This document shows, piece after piece, positions 27,211 to 36,672 of a stretch of DNA of 64,000 nucleotides. Under the pieces are notes generated by a model, which saw only the letters and a list, made by a program, of their open reading frames with translations, was not told where the DNA came from and did no database searches. Location of the stretch: NCBI RefSeq assembly GCF_001767295.1, contig NZ_CP014944.1:4588001-4652000 (forward strand), in the 5' to 3' direction. The first letter of the stretch is position 1; each line of letters opens with the position of its first letter. The position numbers and the translations under genes were made by a program. This DNA is from Colwellia sp. PAMC 20917 (lineage in GTDB: Bacteria > Pseudomonadota > Gammaproteobacteria > Enterobacterales > Alteromonadaceae).

Positions 27211-28335
27211 ATGACAAACTCAAAACAATTATTTACTCATATTTCTGCAAGCGGAACACTTGAACTATCTTTAAAAGAGGTCGAGGTAGCGACACCTAAA
27301 TCCCATGAAGTGATCGTTCGTATTGAAGCCGCTCCCATCAACCCATCTGATATGTGGCCGATGTTTGGACCTGCTAATTTAGCCGAGGCGGTATTAAGTG
27401 CAGATAAATTAACGCTCAGTGCACCTGTGCATAGCAGTATACTACCTCGAATTAAATCTCGTTTAGATCAAGTATTACCTATTGGTAATGAAGGCGCAGG
27501 TACTGTGGTTGCTGCCGGTGATAGTGAAGCTGCTCAGTCGTTAATGGGGAAAACAGTCGCGGTTTTAACCGGAGGCGCCTATGCCCAATATTGTTGCGTA
27601 CCCGCACAAGCTTGTATTGTTCACCATGAAGGGACTACAGCTAAGCATGCTGCTTCTTCTTTTGTAAATCCTTTAACTGCTTTAGGTATGGTAGAAACCA
27701 TGCGTATGGAGGGGCACAGTGCATTAGTGCATACCGCTGCAGCGTCAAGTCTAGGACAAATGCTAAATAAAATATGTTTGGCACAAGACATTCCTTTGGT
27801 CAATATTGTTAGAAGTCAGCAACAAGCTGAGATACTTAAAGCAATTGGCGCTCAATATATTTGTGATTCATCGAGTAAAACCTTTAAGGCTGATTTGTAT
27901 AAAGCGATTGATGAAACAGGGGCAACTTTAGCCTTTGACGCAATTGGTGGTGGCGAAATTGTCAGTGATATCCTAAACGCAATGGAGCAGTCTGGCAGTA
28001 AAGACGCTGTTGGCTTTAATACTTATGGTTCAGAGACTAATAAACAAGTTTATATTTATGGGGGTTTAGACTTCACCCCAACTATCTTAAATCGCGCTTA
28101 CGGAATGACATGGGGCATAGGCGGTTGGTTATTAATGAGCTTTTTAGGTAAGTTGCAACCACAACAAATCGCAAAATTACAAAAGCAAGTGGCCGATGAG
28201 ATAAAAACCACTTTTGCTTGTGCGTTTACTGACGAATTAAGTTTTGAACAAGCGATGACCCCAGCGATTGTTTTACAATACAATGCTAAGAAAACAGGCG
28301 AAAAATATCTGATTAATCCCAACAAAAATAGTTAA
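27211..28335 (+). CDS. medium-chain dehydrogenase/reductase (MECR/quinone oxidoreductase-like)
   Basis: An NAD(P)-dependent MDR protein of 374 residues. The N-terminal GroES-like part has PINPSDMWPMFGP and GNEGAGTVVAAG; the Rossmann part has LVHTAAASSLGQMLNKI and the later AFDAIGGGEI. The zinc-binding Cys and His residues of alcohol dehydrogenases are absent, so it is probably a non-zinc enone or enoyl-thioester reductase. GGAGAA lies before the ATG. It lies between the fadD cluster and the patatin gene; a role in reducing unsaturated acyl compounds fits but is inferred. Confidence 0.87.
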   Translation: MTNSKQLFTHISASGTLELSLKEVEVATPKSHEVIVRIEAAPINPSDMWPMFGPANLAEAVLSADKLTLSAPVHSSILPRIKSRLDQVLPIGNEGAGTVVAAGDSEAAQSLMGKTVAVLTGGAYAQYCCVPAQACIVHHEGTTAKHAASSFVNPLTALGMVETMRMEGHSALVHTAAASSLGQMLNKICLAQDIPLVNIVRSQQQAEILKAIGAQYICDSSSKTFKADLYKAIDETGATLAFDAIGGGEIVSDILNAMEQSGSKDAVGFNTYGSETNKQVYIYGGLDFTPTILNRAYGMTWGIGGWLLMSFLGKLQPQQIAKLQKQVADEIKTTFACAFTDELSFEQAMTPAIVLQYNAKKTGEKYLINPNKNS

Positions 28336-28440
28336 GCTCTGTTAGGAGACTGAACGCTTTGGGTTTGGTCTCCCCATTTGTGCTTTTCACTATCTTAATC
28401 TTGGTGATATTTCTCGTTTTCGTTAACTCGAATTCATTTG

Positions 28441-28469
28441 GTGAATAATGAACCATAAGTACTATTCAT
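28441..28469 (+). promoter_or_regulatory. LysR-type operator copy 2
   Basis: GTGAATAAT (28441-28449), 11 bases, ACTATTCAT (28461-28469), then TTGTTTAATT. The right half and the ten following bases are identical to copy 1 at 14108-14126, with the same 11-base gap. It lies 86 bases before the ATG of the patatin-like gene. Confidence 0.6.
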
Positions 28470-28554
28470 TTGTTTAATTTATTTCTAACGTTTACCATGG
28501 CTTAGAGATTATAATGATTTATTATTGTCACCAAAAAGTGAACAACAAGATAAT

Positions 28555-29613
28555 ATGTTAGAAATATATGCTGGCGATTCAGCCATGAAGACGATTAAAG
28601 AAAATGGAATTTCACCTGACTTATTTAGCTCTTTTTTAGCGGCGAGTGGTGGACCTAAATGGTTTACTTTATATGGTTTAGATAAATACCTCTTTAGTGA
28701 ATTTTTTAAAAATAGAGAACAAGCATTAAACCTTATTGGCTCAAGTGTTGGTGCTTTTAGAAATGCATGTTTTGCTCAAAAAGATCCCCTCGCTGCAATA
28801 GAACGTCTCGCAAAAAATTATCATGAAACTACTTACACGGCTAAAGCCAAGCCTGCAGAGGTTAGCGAAAAAGCATTAGAAATGATGGATGCTATTTTTG
28901 GTGAATCAGGCGAGCAAGAAATTGTTGATAACCTCCATTTTAAAGCGCATATCATCGTTGCTAAATGTAACGGTTTTGTTGCTTATGAAAATAAATTTAT
29001 TCAGGGACTTGGCCTAGCAAAAAGCTATGTTAATAATCGCATCAGCCGCCCACGCTTAAATAGCCAATATGAGCGTTATATTTTTCAGTCGAGCCATAGT
29101 AACCTTGAGCTTAGCGATCCTGATAACATACCCACATCCCGTCTACCTTTTTCAACAGGTAATATTCGTAACGCGTTACTCGCATCAGGTTCAATACCCT
29201 TAGTGATGCGGGGTATTAGCGATATTGAAAACAGTCCAAAAGGTATGTATCGAGATGGTGGTATTGTTGATTATCATTTTGATTTTGAGATTAAAAATCC
29301 AGGATTAACACTTTACCCCCATTTTAGCTCATCACTTAAGGCGGGTTGGTTTGATAAAAGTTTAACAAGAAAAGTAAGATTAAAAAACTACGACAATACG
29401 GTGTTGATTTGTCCTTCTGCTAAGTTTATTGACGCATTACCTCATCATAAAATTCCTGACAGAAACGACTTCGTTACCATGAACCGCAAACAGCGAATGT
29501 GGTATTGGCAAAAAGTGATGAATGACAGCGAAAAGTTAGCGGAGTCGTTTGATCAGATTTATAAAAATCAACAGTTAAACCAGATAAAGAGTATAAATCA
29601 ATTATTGGCATAG
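28555..29613 (+). CDS. patatin-like phospholipase/acyl hydrolase
   Basis: A 352-residue patatin-fold lipid hydrolase. The oxyanion segment is AASGGPKWFTL, the nucleophile elbow is IGSSVGAFR (Ser in GxSxG), and the catalytic Asp is in DGGIVDYHFD. There is no signal peptide, so it acts in the cytoplasm, releasing acyl chains from lipids or storage esters. The ATG at 28555 starts just before the family-typical LEIYAGDSA; a TTG at 28525 would add ten residues. The promoter region carries the same inverted repeat as the phosphatase/acyl-CoA cluster, so it probably belongs to that regulon. The MDR reductase at 29665 follows after 51 bases. Confidence 0.9.
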   Translation: MLEIYAGDSAMKTIKENGISPDLFSSFLAASGGPKWFTLYGLDKYLFSEFFKNREQALNLIGSSVGAFRNACFAQKDPLAAIERLAKNYHETTYTAKAKPAEVSEKALEMMDAIFGESGEQEIVDNLHFKAHIIVAKCNGFVAYENKFIQGLGLAKSYVNNRISRPRLNSQYERYIFQSSHSNLELSDPDNIPTSRLPFSTGNIRNALLASGSIPLVMRGISDIENSPKGMYRDGGIVDYHFDFEIKNPGLTLYPHFSSSLKAGWFDKSLTRKVRLKNYDNTVLICPSAKFIDALPHHKIPDRNDFVTMNRKQRMWYWQKVMNDSEKLAESFDQIYKNQQLNQIKSINQLLA

Positions 29614-29664
29614 TCTCTTAATAAAGAGTCGCCAATTACATACTATAAACGCATAGAGATAATA

Positions 29665-30666
29665 ATGATTACAACGTATAAAGCGATAAATTTAATTGCA
29701 CGTCCTTCTGGTGGTCCAATAGGACCTGATTTGTTTGACGTTGTAGAAAAGAATATTCCTGAAGTGGCAAAAAACCAATTTCTTGTTAAACAATCACATA
29801 TGTCACTAGACCCGGCAATGTTCGGTTGGATGAGTGCAGATACAGAAAGTTATATTCCACCCGTTGCCCTTGGCGATGTTATGCGCAGTTCAGGTATTGG
29901 TGAAATCGTTGAAAGTAATCATGCTAACTTCAACGTTGGTGATCGCGTTATGGGCATGATGGGCTGGCAAGAATACTACTTAAGTGATGGTACGGGTTTA
30001 AATAAAGTAACAGCACCCTTGCCTGATGAAGCTATCTTATCGGTTTTTGCTTTACCGGGGTTAACCGCAACACAAGGATTATACAGCATAGGTAAGCCTC
30101 AAAAAGGTGAAACACTTGTTGTTTCTGGAGCGGCTGGTTCGGTTGGCTCAATTGTCGGGCAACTTGCTAAAGCCGACGGACTTACTGTCATTGGTGTTGT
30201 AGGTAGTGATGAAAAAGCTGATTGGGTGGTAAATGAATTAGGCTTTGATGGCGCGATAAATTATAAAACTGATGATATCGCGACTACATTAGCGCAATTA
30301 ACGCCAAAGGGTATTGACGTCTATTTTGAAAATACCGGTGGACCCATCCAACACCATGTTATTGCTCGGATGAATGCTCATGGTCGAATTGTTGTCTGTG
30401 GAATGATTGCTGATTACCCAAAAGCAGAACCCGACTTAGCACCTAGTTGGATCCCTATCATTAAGAAACGCTTAACAATACAGGGCTTTACTATGCCAGA
30501 TCATTTTGGCGAAGTCCCAGCCCTATTAGAAAAGCTAACACCCTATGTAATGCAAGGTAAAATTAAATATCGTGCTCATATCTTAGATGGCTTTGATGAA
30601 GCGATGACTGGCTTGAATTTATTTTTTACCGGTGAAAATAAAGGCAAACTTATTGTGAAACTCTGA
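29665..30666 (+). CDS. NADP-dependent oxidoreductase, CurA/LTB4DH-like MDR
   Basis: A 333-residue MDR protein without zinc ligands. Features: SLDPAMFGWMSADTESYIPP, GDVMRSSGIGEIVES, the NADP loop VVSGAAGSVGSIVGQLAK, and FENTGGPIQHHVIARMNAHGRIVVCGMI. This pattern marks the leukotriene-B4 dehydrogenase / curcumin reductase family, which reduces alpha,beta-unsaturated carbonyls. It probably shares the patatin transcript and would handle unsaturated or oxidised acyl products; the substrate is inferred. Confidence 0.92.
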   Translation: MITTYKAINLIARPSGGPIGPDLFDVVEKNIPEVAKNQFLVKQSHMSLDPAMFGWMSADTESYIPPVALGDVMRSSGIGEIVESNHANFNVGDRVMGMMGWQEYYLSDGTGLNKVTAPLPDEAILSVFALPGLTATQGLYSIGKPQKGETLVVSGAAGSVGSIVGQLAKADGLTVIGVVGSDEKADWVVNELGFDGAINYKTDDIATTLAQLTPKGIDVYFENTGGPIQHHVIARMNAHGRIVVCGMIADYPKAEPDLAPSWIPIIKKRLTIQGFTMPDHFGEVPALLEKLTPYVMQGKIKYRAHILDGFDEAMTGLNLFFTGENKGKLIVKL

Positions 30667-30756
30667 TGCTCAGCTTAATGCTGGGCGGTTATAGATGTTT
30701 TTTTGTCAATAAAACTCAAATTTACTTTACGATACTTAATTAAAATGGAAATGAAT

Positions 30757-31434
30757 ATGTCCCAAAAACTTGTTAATAACCTGATGTGCACCTTAGTGTT
30801 TGCATGTTTAACATCCTTGTCTGTTAGCGCAGAAACATCCGTTAAGACGCCAGACACTGATCAAAGTGTTGCTGTCGCTAACGCTGTTGCAGTAATAACA
30901 GAGGTTAATGTCGATGAGAACAGCTTTAGCTGCATAAGAGATATGACACCGGTCAGGCATTTTTATGTTGATAATCTTTTAGGAGATATAACAAGCACTT
31001 TAGCCGCAGCCAATGCACCAGAGGGCGCTAAGTACCCCGTGGGTTCGGTAGTACAACTTGTACCAACAGAAGCCATGGTTAAACGTGAATCGGGTACTTT
31101 TCCCGCGACGGGTGACTGGGAGTTTTTTGAACTAGAAGTTAATGAACAAGGGTCAAAAATAGGTAAGCGTGGTTTTGTTGATGTTGTTAATCGCTTTGGC
31201 GGTAACTGTTTTGCTTGTCATGCGCCGGCTCGAGAGCCCTGGGATTTCATTTGTGAATCAGATCATGGCTGTGAAACTATACCTATAGATCATAAAATGA
31301 CGGGTGCGCTGCAACGTTCAGATCCCCGTTGCGGCGATGCTGTTCCTCAAGATGGTGATTGGATGGCATTGTTTAAGCTTAAAAGTATGGTCAGTATTGG
31401 CCTGACAAAACAGTGGCTTGAAGAAAAATTTTAA
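30757..31434 (+). CDS. periplasmic mono-heme cytochrome, possibly P460-like
   Basis: A 225-residue exported protein: a signal peptide (about 1-27, ending SVSAETS) and one heme c site CFACH in FGGNCFACHAPAREPWDF, with several further cysteines afterwards (FICESDHGCE and DPRCGD). Central Trp/Phe-rich strands (GDWEFFELEV) precede the heme site, which is reminiscent of cytochrome P460, but that assignment is tentative. Three in-frame ATGs lie at 30745, 30751 and 30757; the last has a GGA at suitable distance. It precedes the molybdopterin enzyme by 87 bases and could be its electron partner, although the two would sit in different compartments unless the enzyme is exported. Confidence 0.78.
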   Translation: MSQKLVNNLMCTLVFACLTSLSVSAETSVKTPDTDQSVAVANAVAVITEVNVDENSFSCIRDMTPVRHFYVDNLLGDITSTLAAANAPEGAKYPVGSVVQLVPTEAMVKRESGTFPATGDWEFFELEVNEQGSKIGKRGFVDVVNRFGGNCFACHAPAREPWDFICESDHGCETIPIDHKMTGALQRSDPRCGDAVPQDGDWMALFKLKSMVSIGLTKQWLEEKF

Positions 31435-31521
31435 CGTCAATAATTAATATGTTTTAAGCCGCAAAGAAGCCGATAACCAAGAAGGTTTTCATTTTTTAAT
31501 GGGTCCAATTAGGAGATAACT

Positions 31522-33624
31522 ATGAGTGATATCAAAACGCACTACCGTAACTGTAATATTTGTGAAGCGATGTGCGGCTTAGAAATTAAGTATCAAGATA
31601 AGCATATTTTATCGATTAAAGGCGACCCAGAAGACCCTTTTAGCAAAGGTTATAATTGCCCAAAAGCAACGGCTTTAGAAGATTTTTATAATGACGAAGA
31701 CCGTTTAAAAACACCCATTAGACGGACAGCTAATGGGTGGGAAGATATTTCATGGGATCAAGCTTTTACCGAGATAGCAGAAAAACTTAAAGGCATTCAA
31801 AAAGAACATGGCCGTAACGCTTTAGCGGTTTACTTAGGTAACCCTAACGCGCACAACTTAGGTAATGCGCTTTTTCTAAAACCCTTTATGAAATCGTTAG
31901 GGACGATAAACCGTTTTAGTTCTGCTTCAACCGATCAAATGCCACATCATGTTGCCGCTAATTTTATGTTTGGTGCGGGTATGTTAATCCCTGTGCCCGA
32001 TATAGACCGCACTGATTTTATGTTGATTATTGGCGGTAACCCTGTGGTCTCTAATGGTAGTATGATGACGGCACCTAATGTTATCGGCCGAATGAAAGCT
32101 ATTCAGAAACGAGGAGGTAAAATTGTTGTTGTTGACCCTCGCCGTACTCGAACCGCTAAAATTGCCGATCAACATTTGTTTATCAGACCAGAAAAAGACG
32201 CACTCTTGTTATTGGCGATGATCCACTGTGTTTTTACAACCAATAGCGTTAATCTTCGCCACCTAGCAGATAGGGTTGATGGACTTGATGCGTTGGAAAA
32301 TATCGCTAATGATTATTCACCCGAATCAGTGGCTAAGCATGTCGGCATACCGGCCAGCGATATTAGAACGTTAACCAATGATATGACAACTGCAGACTCA
32401 GCGGTGTGTTACAGTCGTATGGGCGCATCTACTCAAACGTTTGGTGGTCTATGCCAATGGCTAACCAATGTGCTCAATATTATAACCGGCAATTTTGACC
32501 GTGCAGGTGGTGCTATGTTCCCACAGCCCGCTTTTGACTTATTAAGAAATCATAAGAAGGGTCATAAAAGCTCCTTTGGGCAATATAAGAGTCGTGTTAG
32601 AAAGTTACCTTTTTTCAATGGTGAGTTTCCGGTTGCAACATTAGCTGAAGAGATATTTACCCCCGGTGAAGGCCAAATAAAAAGCTTAATTACGGTAGCA
32701 GGTAACCCTGTGCTTTCTTCACCTAGTGGGCATAAATTAGCTGAAGCGTTTTCAGGATTAGATTATATGGTCGCCATCGATATTTATCTTAATGAAACCA
32801 CTAAACACGCTAATATTATTTTACCGGCAACAACAGGTCTTGAAAATTCTCATTTTGATATTTTCTTCAATTCATTTTCAGTGAGAAATACCGTCAAATA
32901 TTCTAAGCCATTGTTTGAACCAGCAGACTATCAACGCACCGATTGGCAAATACTGAAGGAGCTAGCGGCACGAATGACAGATACCGACCTTGATGAATAC
33001 ACACCAGAAATGATCTTAGATATGGAATTGCAAAAAGGTCCTTATGGTAAACAAGGTATGAGCTTAGCAAAATTAATCGACAATCCTCATGGTATCGATA
33101 TTGGACCGTTAATGCCGTGTATCGAAGCGCGGATAAAAACCGAGCAAGGTAGTGTAAACTTAGTGCCGCAACTCTATATTAATGATTTACCGCGTTTGCA
33201 AAATGTTATCATTCATCCTGCTCGTGATAAAAAGTATCCGTTCGATTTAATTGGTCGCCGTTTAGTGAAAAGTCATAATACCTGGACACAGAATTCCGAG
33301 CGCTTAATTAAAGGCAAAAATCCTTGTACCTTAGAGGTTCATCCAGATGATGCTAAGGTATTAGGCATTAGCAATGGTCAATCTGTTATGGTGAGCTCAA
33401 TGGTAGGTGAAGTGAAAATAGAGGTAGTGATCACCGACGATATTCAACGTGGGGTGGTCAGTATGCCGCAAGGCTGGGGACATAATCAACAAGGCACCCA
33501 GATGTCGGTTGCAGCCAAGCAACCAGGTGTTAGTATTAATGATTTAACCGATGCAAGTCGAGTAGATACTTTAACCGGTAATGCTGCTTTAAATGGTACA
33601 CCGGTCGCAATTAACGTTGCGTAG
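31522..33624 (+). CDS. molybdopterin oxidoreductase (DMSO-reductase family)
   Basis: A 700-residue bis-MGD enzyme. The N-terminal 4Fe-4S site has C11, C14, C18 and C46 (CNICEAMCG, then GYNCPKA). Cofactor-binding segments include RTANGWEDISWDQAF, VVVDPRRTRTA and the C-terminal molydopterin-binding domain with MPQGWGHNQQG. There is no twin-arginine signal, so it is cytoplasmic as encoded. The reaction is not clear; related uncharacterised enzymes sit near lipid and steroid catabolic genes. A strong AGGAGA lies before the ATG. The MoxR and VWA genes directly downstream are the kind of pair (CoxD/CoxE) that matures molybdenum enzymes. Confidence 0.92.
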   Translation: MSDIKTHYRNCNICEAMCGLEIKYQDKHILSIKGDPEDPFSKGYNCPKATALEDFYNDEDRLKTPIRRTANGWEDISWDQAFTEIAEKLKGIQKEHGRNALAVYLGNPNAHNLGNALFLKPFMKSLGTINRFSSASTDQMPHHVAANFMFGAGMLIPVPDIDRTDFMLIIGGNPVVSNGSMMTAPNVIGRMKAIQKRGGKIVVVDPRRTRTAKIADQHLFIRPEKDALLLLAMIHCVFTTNSVNLRHLADRVDGLDALENIANDYSPESVAKHVGIPASDIRTLTNDMTTADSAVCYSRMGASTQTFGGLCQWLTNVLNIITGNFDRAGGAMFPQPAFDLLRNHKKGHKSSFGQYKSRVRKLPFFNGEFPVATLAEEIFTPGEGQIKSLITVAGNPVLSSPSGHKLAEAFSGLDYMVAIDIYLNETTKHANIILPATTGLENSHFDIFFNSFSVRNTVKYSKPLFEPADYQRTDWQILKELAARMTDTDLDEYTPEMILDMELQKGPYGKQGMSLAKLIDNPHGIDIGPLMPCIEARIKTEQGSVNLVPQLYINDLPRLQNVIIHPARDKKYPFDLIGRRLVKSHNTWTQNSERLIKGKNPCTLEVHPDDAKVLGISNGQSVMVSSMVGEVKIEVVITDDIQRGVVSMPQGWGHNQQGTQMSVAAKQPGVSINDLTDASRVDTLTGNAALNGTPVAINVA

Positions 33625-33671
33625 ATGTTAGTCGAATTAGACTATAATTAAGCCCTAAAATAGGTAAAAAC

Positions 33672-34505
33672 ATGTTTAACAGTACAGAGAGTTATATTGC
33701 ATCAGACGAACTTCGCTTAGCGGTAAACGCTGCGATCACCCTAGAAAAGCCACTATTGATTAAAGGTGAGCCGGGAACGGGTAAAACGCAATTAGCTGAA
33801 GAATTAGCAAAGTCACTTAATTGTAAGCTATATCAATGGCATATTAAATCAACAACTAAAGCGCAACAAGGCTTATACGAATACGATGCCGTATCAAGAT
33901 TACGAGATAGCCAGTTAGGCGACGAACGTGTGCATGATATTGCTAATTACATCGTTAAAGGTAAACTTTGGCAGGCGTTTGAAGAAGAGCAACGTCCGAT
34001 ATTATTAATTGATGAAATAGATAAAGCCGATATAGAATTCCCTAATGATTTGCTGCAAGAACTTGATAAGATGGAGTTTTATGTTTATGAGACGCAACAA
34101 GTTATTAAAGCAAAGCAACGTCCGATCATTATTATAACGTCTAATAATGAAAAAGAGCTACCCGATGCATTTTTACGTCGTTGTTTCTTTCATTACATCA
34201 AGTTTCCAACAAAAGTAGAAATGGAACAGATTATTGCTGTTCACCACCCTGATGTAAAAAAAGATTTACTAGCGCATACCTTAGAAGTGTTTTTTGAACT
34301 GAGAGACTTACAAGGTATTAAGAAAAAGCCTTCAACATCAGAGTTAATCGATTGGTTGAAACTACTGGTCGCAGACGATGTTGCTCAAGAGGTATTAATC
34401 GATAAGCAGTCTGGTATTATTCCTTTATTTGGTGCGCTATTAAAAAATGAACAAGATGTTTCACTACTTGAAAAACTCGCCTTTATCAGTCGCAGAAACA
34501 GGTAG
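33672..34505 (+). CDS. MoxR-family AAA+ ATPase (CoxD-like)
   Basis: A 277-residue AAA+ ATPase. Walker A GEPGTGKT at 32-39, Walker B ILLIDEIDKAD near 110-120, sensor 1 in IIITSNNEKELPDAFLRRC with the arginine finger. MoxR proteins act as chaperones for metal-cofactor insertion, usually with a VWA partner, which is the next gene five bases on. The position after the molybdopterin enzyme suggests that enzyme as client; inference from CoxD in CO dehydrogenase systems. Confidence 0.93.
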   Translation: MFNSTESYIASDELRLAVNAAITLEKPLLIKGEPGTGKTQLAEELAKSLNCKLYQWHIKSTTKAQQGLYEYDAVSRLRDSQLGDERVHDIANYIVKGKLWQAFEEEQRPILLIDEIDKADIEFPNDLLQELDKMEFYVYETQQVIKAKQRPIIIITSNNEKELPDAFLRRCFFHYIKFPTKVEMEQIIAVHHPDVKKDLLAHTLEVFFELRDLQGIKKKPSTSELIDWLKLLVADDVAQEVLIDKQSGIIPLFGALLKNEQDVSLLEKLAFISRRNR

Positions 34506-34510
34506 TTGTT

Positions 34511-35683
34511 GTGTTTATAGATTTATTTTTAACGTTAAGAAAACATAAAGTTCCTTGTAGTTTGCGTGAGTTATTAGACTTAATTGCGCTATTAAAAAAG
34601 GGAGTTGTTTTTGCTAATGTGGAAGAGTTTTATCACCTAGCTAAAATCGTTATGGTTAAAGATGAAATTCATTATGATAAATTCGATAGTGCATTCGCTG
34701 AATATTTTGAAGGTATCCAAGTAATTGATATATTTGATAAAATATTACCTAAAGATTGGCTAAGAAAAGAATTTGAAAAACACCTAAGTCAAGAAGAAAA
34801 AGATAAGTTAAAGGCATTAGGTGGTTTAGACGAGCTAATGAAAGCGTTAAAAGAACGCCTTGAAGAACAAAAGAAACGCCATGCTGGCGGCAATAAATGG
34901 GTGGGTACTGGTGGTACATCTCCTTTTGGCGCTTATGGTTATAACCCCGAAGGTATTAGGGTAGGGCAAGATAAAAATCGTAATAATAGTGCGGTTAAAG
35001 TGTGGGATAAGCGAGAATTTAGAAACTTTGATCAAGACCGAGAATTAGGCACTAGAAATATAAAATTAGCGCTAAAAAAACTCAGGAAATTTGCCCGTAC
35101 CGGTGCTAGTGAAAAACTTGATATTAACACCACTATTACCTCAACGGCTAAAAATGGCGGTATGCTCGATGTTCATATGGAGCCTGAACGTCATAATGCA
35201 GTAAAAGTATTGATGTTCTTTGATATCGGCGGCTCTATGGACGATTACATACATACGTGTGAAGAACTTTTTTCAGCGGCACATACCGAGTTTAAACACC
35301 TTGAATTTTTCTATTTTCATAATTGTGTTTATGAAAGATTATGGAAAGACAATAGCCGACGCCGCACTGATACTATTGATTTAGAAGAAATCATTAGAAC
35401 CTTTGGCGCGGACTACAAAGTTATATTTGTCGGTGATGCCACTATGGGGCCTTATGAAATAACAGCACCTGGCGGCAGTGTTGAACACTGGAATGAAAAA
35501 CCAGGAACCTTTCATATGCATAAAATTCTTGGTCATTTTAATAAGGTCGCTTGGTTAAACCCACAGCCAGAGACTCATTGGGATTATCATCACTCAATCT
35601 CTATTGTTAGGCAGTTAATAGCCGATAGAATGTACCCTTTAACGGTCGATGGCATAGGTCGAGCGATAAAAGCGCTCAGCTAA
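34511..35683 (+). CDS. VWA-domain protein, CoxE-like
   Basis: A 390-residue partner of the MoxR ATPase. The N-terminal half is helical and charged (coiled region about 95-120). The von Willebrand A domain starts near 230, with the metal site DIGGS as D238, G240 and S242 (FFDIGGSMDDY). Further features are FYFHNCVYERLWKD and FVGDATMGPYEI. The start is GTG at 34511, only five bases after the ATPase stop, so the two are coupled. It completes a molybdopterin enzyme / MoxR / CoxE-type set. Confidence 0.92.
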   Translation: MFIDLFLTLRKHKVPCSLRELLDLIALLKKGVVFANVEEFYHLAKIVMVKDEIHYDKFDSAFAEYFEGIQVIDIFDKILPKDWLRKEFEKHLSQEEKDKLKALGGLDELMKALKERLEEQKKRHAGGNKWVGTGGTSPFGAYGYNPEGIRVGQDKNRNNSAVKVWDKREFRNFDQDRELGTRNIKLALKKLRKFARTGASEKLDINTTITSTAKNGGMLDVHMEPERHNAVKVLMFFDIGGSMDDYIHTCEELFSAAHTEFKHLEFFYFHNCVYERLWKDNSRRRTDTIDLEEIIRTFGADYKVIFVGDATMGPYEITAPGGSVEHWNEKPGTFHMHKILGHFNKVAWLNPQPETHWDYHHSISIVRQLIADRMYPLTVDGIGRAIKALS

Positions 35684-35700
35684 ATATCCCACTAGTAAAT

Positions 35701-35760
35701 TACAACCAAGGACGGTTGTAGCTTTACCTTTTTGTAATGAATTAAGGGCTAATAATAGCC
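35701..35760 (+). terminator. terminator region between convergent operons
   Basis: Two hairpins: TACAACC (35701-35707) with GGTTGTA (35714-35720), and GGCTA (35747-35751) with TAGCC (35756-35760) followed by GTTTTAT. They lie between the VWA gene and the convergent hydrolase gene and probably end the plus-strand operon. Confidence 0.6.
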
Positions 35761-35795
35761 GTTTTATAGCAGCTTCTCTTTTATCGAACATCGTC

Positions 35796-36581
35796 TTACC
35801 AATCTTTTATAATGTTAGTAATTATAGAGGCGGTTGCTTCGGGTTGTTCAAGCGGAAACATATGTCCGCCATTAGCTAATTTAGTCAGTGGTATGTTATT
35901 CATTTTAGCAAATCGATTAAAGTAACTTACCGGCAATACGTCTGTTTTATCACCATAAATCAATGCAGATGGCACTGTCAGTTTATTTTTATATGTTGTT
36001 AAATTGCAAGGTAGGTGTCTAAATATATCGGCTTCAACGTCGGGTGAAAACATTAATTCCCATCTTTTATTTTTTAATGTCACGGCACTGTCTACGTAAT
36101 CTTGTAGACATCGGGCATCAAAGTTTTTAAAAAGTTTCTTTTGAGCAAAATTATTAACTAATTGTGTTTCAGACGGCCAATGTTTTTGCCTGTTTTTCGC
36201 TCGACCCGCTGGAGATATTTTATCAATAAAAGGTGTTTTTTTAGCCAGTTTTAAAAACCAAGATAATGGCCCAGAAAATACAGGAGGATCTAACATGACG
36301 ACACCACGAAAAAGTTCAGGATGCTGACAAGCGGCCATAAAAGAAATGACACCACCAAAAGAATGGCCAACACAAATGACCTTTTGGTCTTGTTTTTTAA
36401 TGAAGTTAACCAGCTCATTGACTAAAAATTGCCAATTATTATGAATGGGGTAACAATCATCGTGACCATATTGTTCTAAAGCAATGGTTGAATAATCGTT
36501 TGAAAAAAATGACAGAAATGTACGGTAACTTCCTGCCGGAAAACCATTGGCATGGACAAAGTTGATTACAGGTTTTGACAT
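35796..36581 (-). CDS. alpha/beta hydrolase
   Basis: A cytoplasmic hydrolase of 261 residues. Oxyanion HANGFPAGSY, nucleophile S74 in VGHSFGG, acid in IYGDKTDVLP and base His in ANGGHMFPLEQP complete the triad. Probably an esterase or thioesterase of small lipids. It is the last of a minus-strand group with another hydrolase, a crotonase-fold protein and a GST; spacing of about 90 bases to the next gene leaves operon membership open. Confidence 0.9.
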   Translation of the reverse strand: MSKPVINFVHANGFPAGSYRTFLSFFSNDYSTIALEQYGHDDCYPIHNNWQFLVNELVNFIKKQDQKVICVGHSFGGVISFMAACQHPELFRGVVMLDPPVFSGPLSWFLKLAKKTPFIDKISPAGRAKNRQKHWPSETQLVNNFAQKKLFKNFDARCLQDYVDSAVTLKNKRWELMFSPDVEADIFRHLPCNLTTYKNKLTVPSALIYGDKTDVLPVSYFNRFAKMNNIPLTKLANGGHMFPLEQPEATASIITNIIKDW

Positions 36582-36672
36582 ATACGTTTATAAACACCTA
36601 TGATAAAAATTATATAAAAGATTACTACCCTTGAACTTATTGTTAAAGGGTTAAGACTAAACTGAAGAGCTT

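Noticed and set aside
31522-33624. Molybdopterin enzyme as a periplasmic reductase
   Set aside because: No twin-arginine signal is visible at its N-terminus.
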